Part shown: one piece after another, positions 1 through 4,726 of the stretch
How positions within the stretch are numbered: position 1 is the stretch's first letter
How the letters are laid out: each line of letters opens with the position of its first letter
Assembly (NCBI GenBank): GCA_016212295.1
Contig: JACRGO010000007.1
Coordinates: forward strand, 1 to 6,978
Origin: Nitrospinota bacterium
GTDB lineage: Bacteria; Nitrospinota; Nitrospinia; JACRGO01
Length of the DNA: 6,978 nucleotides
Direction of reading: 5' to 3'
Program-made: the position numbers and the translations under genes
The notes under the pieces: generated by a model
What the model was told of the DNA's origin: nothing
What the model saw: the letters and a program-made list of their open reading frames with translations, nothing else
The model's database searches: none

Positions 1-171
1 GAAAAGTTTTCTTGGAAGGCTGAAAACCAGCAAAAAAGCCACCTAAATGAATTATTCCAACACCAAATCACCATCTCGTGGTCTTCATCGTCGTGTTTCT
101 GTCTGGGAACTAAATAATTAGGAGCTAACTGGATAGGCATTATAATTTTTTCCTACCTGCTGGGCTCCATT
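1..171. other. Intergenic left edge, no supported gene
   Basis: I see no convincing gene here. Three reading frames run in from the left edge without a visible start: a plus-strand frame from base 1 to a TAA at 115-117, a second plus-strand frame ending at a TAA near 44-46, and an open minus-strand frame across about 1-118. Each is under 40 codons and none has a recognisable domain, so any could be the end of a gene outside the window or chance. This stretch lies downstream of the leftward gene that ends at 265. Confidence 0.4.
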
Positions 172-204
172 TGGCTCCATAGCCCTGGCGGGACTATGGA
201 GCCA
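172..204. repeat. Strong inverted repeat (hairpin), possible weak terminator
   Basis: An 11-bp perfect inverted repeat: TGGCTCCATAG (172-182) pairs with CTATGGAGCCA (194-204) around an 11-nt loop. Inside the loop CCC (183-185) can also pair with GGG (190-192). A further partial copy of the left arm, GGGCTCCAT, lies at 162-170. On the minus strand, 61 nt after the stop of the small coiled-coil gene, no T tract follows, so it is not a classical intrinsic terminator for that gene. On the plus strand a T6 run (211-216) follows after a six-base gap, which is a poor fit. It may protect the 3' end of the leftward mRNA or be a dispersed repeat. Confidence 0.65.
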
Positions 205-217
205 GCAAGATTTTTTC

Positions 218-252
218 GTGTCCTGACTTCTGGCTCCTGGATTCTGACTCCT
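218..252 (-). repeat. Heptanucleotide tandem array, AGGAGTC-like
   Basis: Read on the minus strand this is five consecutive 7-nt units: AGGAGTC, AGAATCC, AGGAGCC, AGAAGTC, AGGACAC, with consensus AG(G/A)ANYC. The same phase and three of the same units recur at 791-811. The array sits just beyond the stop codon of the small coiled-coil gene. It overlaps the 36-bp direct repeat at 229-264. Degenerate heptamer arrays of this type are known as short tandemly repeated repetitive sequences in some bacteria, notably cyanobacteria. Confidence 0.75.
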
Positions 253-264
253 TTTCTAAGGAAC
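229..264. repeat. 36-bp perfect direct repeat, copy 1
   Basis: All 36 bases are identical to 788-823, and the flanking base differs on both sides. In minus-strand orientation the repeat opens with GTTCCTTAG, directly after the TAA stop (267-265) of the small gene and in the same frame, so it gives a second in-frame stop two codons later. It contains three units of the heptamer array. Together with copy 2 it brackets the small gene. Confidence 0.9.
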
Positions 265-786
265 TTATAATACCCCCTTGGGAGGCAAGAGCTTTTCTAT
301 CAGGTTTTTTAAAAATAAAAGCTCGTCTTTATGGGTTTCCAGGGTCGTCTCCATCCGGGTCTGTCTCCCATGCATTTGCCATTGCATGCGGAGCACAAAA
401 CCTAATATAACAAGGGCAATGGTGATAAAAAGTCCAAGCATCCAGCGGAGATCGTCAAAACGGCTATTCAGGTCATCAAACCTTCTGTCCATGGCATCAA
501 ATCTTTTATCAGTCGAATCCTTGAGATCGTTGATCTGTTTCTGAGTCGATTCCTTCAGGTCGTTGATCTGTTTCTGAGTCGATTCCTTGAGACCGTTAAT
601 CTGTTGCTGAGTCGATTCCTTGAGATCGTTGACCTGCTGCCGGAGGGCTTTTTGCCCTTCCTTCAATTCGGCAAGGCTTTCAATAATCTCCCTGTCGGAT
701 ATCCTTGGGGCCGTTTCCACCGCGAGCACGGGGGCATGGCTCAGAGAGATAAAGAAAAGGAATAAAAGAGGGAGAAATTTTTTCAT
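265..786 (-). CDS. Secreted or membrane-anchored coiled-coil protein with 11-residue repeats
   Basis: No known function is recognised. The 173-residue product starts at the ATG at 786-784, preceded by GGAG six bases upstream. The frame stays open upstream to 867, but that stretch translates the repeat and lacks a signal sequence, so I chose the inner start. Residues 1-22 form a signal peptide (MKK, then a Leu/Phe-rich core, likely cleavage after PVLA). Residues about 32-113 are a predicted coiled coil: four 11-residue units of QINDLKESTQK type (51-94), then RFD repeats. Residues about 115-134 form one membrane segment, followed by a charged amphipathic tail ending at 173. The architecture (hendecad coil, then RFDDLRW, then one membrane span) resembles Borrelia Bdr-like and other short bacterial repeat proteins. 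If the signal peptide is cleaved, the coil would be periplasmic and the tail cytoplasmic. It starts 28 nt after the cohesin gene and is probably cotranscribed. It is bracketed by 36-bp repeats. Confidence 0.8.
   Translation of the reverse strand: MKKFLPLLFLFFISLSHAPVLAVETAPRISDREIIESLAELKEGQKALRQQVNDLKESTQQQINGLKESTQKQINDLKESTQKQINDLKDSTDKRFDAMDRRFDDLNSRFDDLRWMLGLFITIALVILGFVLRMQWQMHGRQTRMETTLETHKDELLFLKNLIEKLLPPKGVL
505..636 (-). repeat. Four 33-bp tandem repeats within the coiled-coil gene
   Basis: Four adjacent 33-bp units (505-537, 538-570, 571-603, 604-636) differ at only a few positions and encode 11-residue units of the form Q(I/V)N(D/G)LK(E/D)ST(Q/D)(Q/K). The unit is a multiple of three, so gain or loss of copies would keep the frame. 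An 11-residue period fits a right-handed or straight coiled coil. The high DNA identity suggests recent expansion, and copy number is likely to vary between strains. Confidence 0.88.
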
Positions 787-811
787 GTCTGGCTCCTGGA
801 TTCTGACTCCT
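784..811 (-). repeat. Second AGGAGTC-like heptamer array, supplying the ribosome binding site
   Basis: On the minus strand three units AGGAGTC, AGAATCC, AGGAGCC (811-791) are followed by a fourth, diverged unit (790-784) that runs into the ATG start of the small gene. The last full unit contributes the GGAG that serves as Shine-Dalgarno sequence, six bases before the ATG. The units match those at 232-252 exactly. Confidence 0.75.
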
Positions 812-823
812 TTTCTAAGGAAC
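788..823. repeat. 36-bp perfect direct repeat, copy 2
   Basis: Identical to 229-264. In minus-strand orientation its first nine bases, GTTCCTTAG, encode the last two residues (Val-Pro) and the TAG stop of the cohesin protein gene. Its last bases carry the ribosome binding site of the next gene. It thus forms nearly the whole junction between the two leftward genes. The copies are 559 bp apart, and loss of one copy plus the DNA between them would delete the small gene and leave the larger one unchanged. Confidence 0.9.
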
Positions 824-2962
824 AATTGTATAAACCTCGGTTTTGACGTCCTCGAAGTTTCCTTCATTGTCGTCGCTGTAATATTTTAAGGTTGTATCAA
901 AGTCAATGAAAATGTTCGGGTCCTGGGAATAAATGAAGACCGATGGAGACGTCTGCGGATCAGATCCGTCAAGCGTATAATATGTATCATTGCAACCGGA
1001 CCCAGTGCCGTCGTCGCATGCCAGGGTTATGGTTTGAGGTCCGTGGAGGATACCTCCTGGCGGTGATGCAGTGGTGGCTGGAGGGGTCGTATCCGGCAAT
1101 ACAACGGCGAAATCCCCTGATATGGTTATTATGTCCCCCACCTTCCCCTTCGTGGGAGAGAGGGTGATGAGACTATCCATCAGTCCATGGGACATTGATT
1201 TCTTTCCGCCCCCGCCAGCGGCTATATTGAAGGTGACGTCCTTTTTTTCTATGTTCATCTGAAGGCTTGAACGGGCAAAATCCCTGCCGAAACGGTCGTA
1301 GAGATTGACCCTTGAAAACGTGATCTTGCCTGAGGCCGCCTTATCCGCCAGTACCTCGAATTTCAGAACGCCGATCTGGGTCCGCTTCTGTCCTATAAGG
1401 GCGCGGCCCTTTTTATTGTACAGCACAGAAACGACCGCCAGTCCTTTTTTCTTGAATTCCGTTTTCGAGTCAAAGTTTTTCTTCATCTTAGCGTCAAGGG
1501 TGAATGCCGACGCCTTCAATATGTCCGGGGGGTACGCTATATCGAATTGGCCGGAGTTCACGTCATCCAGGGCGCTTAAATATATAGGGACCTCAAGATA
1601 GCGTTTCTTGGCCGCTTTCGCCGGCCGCGAGGCGGTTTCCAATTGTAAATTGTAAATTGTCAATTGAGAATTGTCAATTAATTTTGCAGTCAGCGTCTTT
1701 GTCCCCAGGTCCACGGTCCGGTCTTTTTGAAAAACCTTGATGTCCTTTAAGGAAGGCCAGTCGCTGTTCACAACATAGTACAGGATAAGACCCGCGTCGT
1801 TGGTCATGATCACGCTGTCGCCGTCTATATCGCCTCCGGCAAGGGGGTCTTGGGCCGGCTCCAGGATGCCGGCGGAGTACACAAAGGCCGCTGAGGAGTC
1901 GCTGGCCTGGATTTTGGCGTCGCCGTTCACGTCCCCTTTCCTGTACCTGCGTTGGATCTTCAGGGCGCCGTTGGCCAGATGCAATGGGATAGACTTCCCG
2001 TTCGGGTTTTTGATGGAAGAGGGGGGAGAAAGAGAATCGTCATGAAAGGTGAAATCAACCGTCTGCCCCTCCTTCGCCGAGTCCTGTATCTCGAAAACGA
2101 CATTGAAAAGGGTCCCCACGCCTATCAACTGTTTATTGACCGCCTTTTTTATGGATATCTTCACCGTGCCGTCCACGAATGTGTCCAGGACCCACTCGTA
2201 ATCAACTGAGAGAATGGTTTTTTCCACGGAATCCGGTTTTAAAAGGGAGGAGTCGTAGTCTATGTAAATTTCCACTTCCCCCATGGCCAATTTGTCCGCG
2301 TTCTCCACGTTAACCGGGACCTTGAGAAGGGTTTTACTGGAGGACACGGCCTTGCCTGCGTTTTTTTCCTGGGCGCCGTTGACGTTTGGTATCCAGATGG
2401 AGAGCGTCCCGAATAATGCCGAGGCGGGCAGGGATTTGTCGCTCTCTTTTCCGTCCGCGTAAACCGCGGATGTCTTGTAGTAGTAAGCCTTGCCTATGGC
2501 CAGTCCCTTGGACTCATCGATGAAAAACGCATCCGCTATGTCGGGTTCGACCACTGTGTAGGCACCATTTTCGCTTTCCGCCCTGTAAAGATTGTATCCA
2601 ATCACGTCCTCGCTTACGGGAGGGTCCCATGTTATTTCGATGCTGCCAACTGACGCCTTGGCCGAGAGACCGCTCGGAGCCGGATGCGGCGTGTCCACCT
2701 CGAAGTCAATGTCGCTGAACTGAAGGTTCCCATCCTCGGTTTCCACCGAGACGGGGCCGGTGGAGGCCCCGGAAGGGACTTTGGCCTTGATCCCGGTATC
2801 GGAATGGGAAACAACCTCCGCGTCTACTCCGTTGAACTTTACTATAGGGTAGCCGCCCATCGCCGCCTCGGCCAACTCCACTTTGCCGCGGCAGTGGAAA
2901 AAAAGACACAGAAAAATCACGCTGAATAAAATAAAAAACCCCGCTCGTTTTTTTGAATTCAT
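815..2962 (-). CDS. Secreted modular protein with cohesin, dockerin, cohesin core
   Basis: A 715-residue exported protein of unknown partner. It starts at the ATG at 2962, with AGAGAGGG about six bases upstream. Residues 1-34 are a signal peptide (charged NSKKR, hydrophobic core, likely cleavage near AEAA). Cys24 has no canonical lipobox. Domains in order: the second half of a TIG/IPT fold (about 40-89, VKFNGVDAEVV motif); Fn3 (95-183, with ITWDPP and YNLYR); cohesin-like beta-sandwich (186-336); type I dockerin with two calcium loops, DVNGDAKIQASD (344-355) and DIDGDSVIMTND (378-389), each with Asp/Asn at positions 1, 3, 5 and 12; linker; second, shorter cohesin-like region (453-580); Gly-rich hinge; first half of a TIG fold (597-620); and a chitobiase/beta-hexosaminidase-type C-terminal domain (625-714, YYTLDGSDP motif, Cys649 and Cys657 possibly paired). 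No catalytic domain is seen. Cohesin-dockerin pairs mediate calcium-dependent protein assembly and also occur outside cellulosomes. A role as an extracellular scaffold or adhesin is inference. Confidence 0.85.
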   Translation of the reverse strand: MNSKKRAGFFILFSVIFLCLFFHCRGKVELAEAAMGGYPIVKFNGVDAEVVSHSDTGIKAKVPSGASTGPVSVETEDGNLQFSDIDFEVDTPHPAPSGLSAKASVGSIEITWDPPVSEDVIGYNLYRAESENGAYTVVEPDIADAFFIDESKGLAIGKAYYYKTSAVYADGKESDKSLPASALFGTLSIWIPNVNGAQEKNAGKAVSSSKTLLKVPVNVENADKLAMGEVEIYIDYDSSLLKPDSVEKTILSVDYEWVLDTFVDGTVKISIKKAVNKQLIGVGTLFNVVFEIQDSAKEGQTVDFTFHDDSLSPPSSIKNPNGKSIPLHLANGALKIQRRYRKGDVNGDAKIQASDSSAAFVYSAGILEPAQDPLAGGDIDGDSVIMTNDAGLILYYVVNSDWPSLKDIKVFQKDRTVDLGTKTLTAKLIDNSQLTIYNLQLETASRPAKAAKKRYLEVPIYLSALDDVNSGQFDIAYPPDILKASAFTLDAKMKKNFDSKTEFKKKGLAVVSVLYNKKGRALIGQKRTQIGVLKFEVLADKAASGKITFSRVNLYDRFGRDFARSSLQMNIEKKDVTFNIAAGGGGKKSMSHGLMDSLITLSPTKGKVGDIITISGDFAVVLPDTTPPATTASPPGGILHGPQTITLACDDGTGSGCNDTYYTLDGSDPQTSPSVFIYSQDPNIFIDFDTTLKYYSDDNEGNFEDVKTEVYTIVP
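1641..1682 (-). repeat. AATTGNN heptamer array translated inside the cohesin gene
   Basis: On the plus strand: AATTGTA, AATTGTA, AATTGTC, AATTGAG, AATTGTC and a degenerate AATTAAT, six 7-nt units in perfect register. On the minus strand they are read in frame as residues about 427-441 (LIDNSQLTIYNLQL), which form the linker between the dockerin and the second cohesin. The AT-rich composition is unlike the surrounding coding DNA. This looks like an inserted intergenic-type repeat tolerated because it fell in a linker and kept the frame. Confidence 0.85.
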
Positions 2963-3004
2963 TGGAAACCCTCTCTTTCCGGATTTTTTTGATCGTACAT
3001 TTGT

Positions 3005-3032
3005 AGTATAGTGTTTTTTTCCATTAATTCAA
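3005..3032 (-). promoter_or_regulatory. Sigma70-like promoter for the cohesin gene pair
   Basis: On the minus strand TTGAAT (3032-3027) and TATACT (3010-3005) are separated by 16 nt. The -10 matches the consensus at five of six bases and the -35 at four. Transcription would begin near 2998 and give a leader of about 36 nt before the ATG at 2962. No operator is evident. Confidence 0.6.
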
Positions 3033-3178
3033 GTTATTTTTTTTCGGATTTTGAAATCATGAGTAAACAAGGATAATGAAGCGCATGAAATAGTGTGTCA
3101 AAACAGTGTAGGGCCTTTTATTTCCGTGCGGTCTCCGCTCCGGTGCGTTTGCTGTGGATTTTGTATTTTCTAAAAATC
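3033..3178. other. Divergent spacer without a gene
   Basis: This stretch separates the leftward and rightward promoters. It is AT-rich at the left end, with a GC-richer patch around 3120-3150. I find only plus-strand frames of a few codons (for example from the ATG at 3059) and no conserved RNA or operator. Confidence 0.4.
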
Positions 3179-3208
3179 TTGACTATATACTAATTTTTTG
3201 GCTAATAT
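3179..3208 (+). promoter_or_regulatory. Promoter of the tRNA-Gly/tRNA-Cys unit
   Basis: TTGACT (3179-3184) and TAATAT (3203-3208) are 18 nt apart, so transcription would start near 3215, about 50 nt before the first tRNA. The -35 matches the consensus at five of six bases. The -10 is weaker. Confidence 0.6.
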
Positions 3209-3265
3209 AAAGACCTTTCCATTTCTCTTCGCGCAAAAGCTTTTTCCTTGAATTGCCTTTTTCGA

Positions 3266-3340
<75 letters not shown>

Positions 3341-3356
3341 TTATTTTTCTTTCAAA

Positions 3357-3430
3357 GGCGCCGTAGCCAAGTGGTAAGGCCGAGGTCTGCAAAACCTCTA
3401 CCCCCGGTTCGAATCCGGGCGGCGCCTCCA
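3357..3430 (+). tRNA. tRNA-Cys (anticodon GCA)
   Basis: A complete cloverleaf of 74 nt with encoded CCA. The acceptor GGCGCCG (3357-3363) pairs with CGGCGCC (3420-3426). The discriminator is T (3427), the cysteine identity base. The anticodon stem GAGGT/ACCTC closes CTGCAAA, with GCA at 3389-3391. The T arm CCGG-TTCGAAT-CCGG is canonical. It decodes UGC and UGU. No other tRNA follows before rpsL. Confidence 0.97.
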
Positions 3431-3440
3431 AGTCGCATTT

Positions 3441-3466
3441 TAGAAACCTTTTATGTTCTATTTTTT
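3441..3466 (+). terminator. Possible weak intrinsic terminator after tRNA-Cys
   Basis: TAGAA (3441-3445) can pair with TTCTA (3456-3460) around a 10-nt loop, followed directly by T6 (3461-3466). The position, 10 nt after the tRNA 3' end, and the T run fit a terminator. The stem is only five AT-rich pairs, so efficiency would be low and read-through toward rpsL is possible. Confidence 0.35.
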
Positions 3467-3486
3467 CAACGAAATTTGAAGTTAAT

Positions 3487-3515
3487 TTGACAATGTTTTT
3501 AATTTTGGATATCAT
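3487..3515 (+). promoter_or_regulatory. Near-consensus sigma70 promoter upstream of the possible small RNA and rpsL
   Basis: TTGACA (3487-3492), a 17-nt spacer, and TATCAT (3510-3515, five of six bases) give the best promoter in the window. Transcription would start near 3522. That is 255 nt before the rpsL start codon, so it drives either a separate small RNA or a long rpsL leader. Confidence 0.7.
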
Positions 3516-3521
3516 AAGAAA

Positions 3522-3667
3522 GTTTTGATTGGGAAGGCTATAGTTCTGGAATTTAATGCGTAGCTTTGCGAAGACGACGAATCAGTAGCTGCATCAGTTT
3601 GGGCAACGAATTTCCGTTGTTTCCTTCCTCTTGCTCGGGCGTTCCGGCCTTTAATCCCTTAGTTTTT
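3522..3667 (+). ncRNA. Candidate small structured RNA or rpsL leader
   Basis: I recognise no known RNA family. The stretch begins at the predicted start of the near-consensus promoter. Its ends can pair in three blocks: GATT (3527-3530) with AATC (3653-3656), AAGGC (3534-3538) with GCCTT (3647-3651), and TGGAA (3547-3551) with TTCCG (3642-3646). The total is 14 pairs, broken only by a GGG/T internal loop and an 8-nt bulge. An inner hairpin CAACG/CGTTG (3604-3608, 3615-3619) lies in the enclosed region. GGAAGG (3532-3537) could instead pair with CCTTCC (3623-3628), giving a competing fold. A T5 run (3663-3667) follows the closing stem, and a new promoter lies just downstream. A long closing stem around an open centre recalls 6S RNA, but there is no sequence evidence for that. 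It could equally be a regulatory leader of the ribosomal operon, or chance. Confidence 0.3.
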
Positions 3668-3698
3668 CAAATGTCGAATAAAATTTTTCTGTTAACAC

Positions 3699-3727
3699 TT
3701 GACATTTGGAAATAAAACCAATAAACT
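3699..3727 (+). promoter_or_regulatory. Proximal promoter of the rpsL operon
   Basis: TTGACA (3699-3704), 17 nt, TAAACT (3722-3727, four of six bases). Transcription would start near 3734 and leave a leader of about 43 nt before rpsL. With the distal promoter at 3487 this gives the operon two starts. Confidence 0.55.
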
Positions 3728-3764
3728 GTCCAGCTTTATTGAGCCACAAATTTGACCGATTTTT

Positions 3765-3779
3765 AGGAGTTGACAATTG
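3765..3779 (+). promoter_or_regulatory. Ribosome binding site fixing a TTG start for rpsL
   Basis: AGGAG (3765-3769) lies seven bases before TTG (3777-3779). Translation from the TTG gives MPTLSQLVR, which matches the conserved beginning of S12. No ATG or GTG is available at the right place, so TTG is the real start. Confidence 0.85.
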
Positions 3780-4151
3780 CCGACTTTAAGCCAGTTGGTT
3801 CGATTAGGAAGACAAAAGGTTGAAAGAAAGACCAGCAGCCCGGCGTTAAGGGAGTGTCCGCAAAAGCGGGGGGTTTGCCTCAGGGTTTACACTTCAACTC
3901 CCAAAAAGCCGAATTCCGCACTGCGGAAGGTGGCCAGGGTAAGGCTGACCAACGGAATGGAAGTGACCACCTATATCCCGGGCGTTGGACACAACCTGCA
4001 GGAGCATTCAATAGTTCTGATCCGCGGGGGCAGGGTGAAAGACCTTCCGGGCGTCCGATACCATGTTGTCCGGGGTTCATTGGACACTTTAGGCGTGGCG
4101 AACAGGTGCCAGAGCAGGTCAAAGTACGGCGCCAAGCGGCCCAAGAAATAA
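3777..4151 (+). CDS. rpsL: 30S ribosomal protein S12
   Basis: A component of the 30S decoding centre that helps control translational accuracy. The 124-residue product is of normal length and collinear with S12. It contains CPQKRGVC (27-34), [12 protein letters not shown] (41-52), the [26 protein letters not shown] block (71-96) and a basic tail ending KYGAKRPKK. Lysines at 43 and 88, the usual sites of streptomycin-resistance changes, are the common wild-type residues. Asp89, the residue beta-methylthiolated in some bacteria, is present. It starts with TTG after a good AGGAG. It heads the operon with rpsG 93 nt downstream. No rpoC gene precedes it; tRNA genes do. In Escherichia coli the S12-S7 spacer is a translational control site for S7; here that spacer shows only a weak AT-rich pairing, so similar control is unproven. 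Confidence 0.98.
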   Translation: MPTLSQLVRLGRQKVERKTSSPALRECPQKRGVCLRVYTSTPKKPNSALRKVARVRLTNGMEVTTYIPGVGHNLQEHSIVLIRGGRVKDLPGVRYHVVRGSLDTLGVANRCQSRSKYGAKRPKK

Positions 4152-4244
4152 ATAAAAAGTAAAGCAATGCGGCCCGATTTTTCGTCAATTTTCCTTAATA
4201 AGCTATTAGGGAAACTTATTTAACATAATTTTGAGGATTTAAGT

Positions 4245-4715
4245 ATGCCTAGGAGACGGGTGGTAGCGAAGAGAAAATCGCTCCCTGATTCCAAGTTCAG
4301 CGATCCGTTGATGGGGAAATTTATCAATATCCTCATGACGCGCGGAAAGAAATCGATTGCGGAAGGATTGCTGTATGGGGCCATGGATATAATCAGCGAG
4401 AAAACAAGCGAGAACGCCCTCCAAAAAGTCAAGAGCGCTGTTGAAAATGTCAAGCCGTTGCTTGAGGTGAAGTCCCGCAGAGTCGGGGGGTCCACCTATC
4501 AGATCCCGGTGGAAGTCAGGGCGGACAGAAGGCAGTCGCTTAGCATTAAGTGGCTTATTGAAAGCGCGAAAAAGAGGCCGGAGTTGGGTTTGAGAAAAAA
4601 ACTGGCCGGTGAAATAATGGACGCCGCGAATAAAACCGGCGCTGCGATGAAAAAAAGGGAAGAGACCCACAAAATGGCGGAAGCCAATAAGGCCTTCGCC
4701 CATTACAGATGGTAA
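4245..4715 (+). CDS. rpsG: 30S ribosomal protein S7
   Basis: A primary 16S rRNA-binding protein that nucleates assembly of the 30S head and lies at the E site. The 156 residues equal the common bacterial length. Visible features are the basic start MPRRRVVAKR, the S7 signature around LMTRGKKSIAE (30-40), the beta-hairpin region VKSRRVGGSTYQIPVEV (75-91) and the C-terminal helix ending KAFAHYRW. The ATG at 4245 is preceded by GAGG (4233-4236) at eight bases. fusA begins 11 nt after its stop. As in other bacteria, S7 is a likely autoregulator of this operon, which is knowledge of the family and not something shown here. Confidence 0.98.
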   Translation: MPRRRVVAKRKSLPDSKFSDPLMGKFINILMTRGKKSIAEGLLYGAMDIISEKTSENALQKVKSAVENVKPLLEVKSRRVGGSTYQIPVEVRADRRQSLSIKWLIESAKKRPELGLRKKLAGEIMDAANKTGAAMKKREETHKMAEANKAFAHYRW

Positions 4716-4726
4716 GCTGATTCGTT

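Noticed and set aside
787-867. A 27-residue N-terminal extension of the coiled-coil protein
   Set aside because: It overlaps the end of the cohesin gene and translates the repeat. The inner ATG has a good GGAG and begins a clear signal peptide.
1641-1682. CRISPR-like or transposon-end repeat
   Set aside because: Units are 7 nt without spacers, and no inverted ends or transposase are present. A simple heptamer array explains it.
3556-3588. A 10-codon plus-strand leader peptide (MRSFAKTTNQ)
   Set aside because: No convincing Shine-Dalgarno sequence and no runs of regulatory codons. Likely chance.
3550-3669. A minus-strand open frame whose end, SLPKLMQLLIRRLRKATH, looks protein-like
   Set aside because: About 38 codons after an in-frame TGA with no ATG or GTG that would include most of it, no ribosome binding site and no recognised domain. 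It lies in the rpsL leader.
4195-4223. AATAAG/CTTATT pairing in the rpsL-rpsG spacer as an S7 control site or terminator
   Set aside because: Six AT-rich pairs with a 12-nt loop and no T run, with no resemblance I can show to a known S7 binding site.
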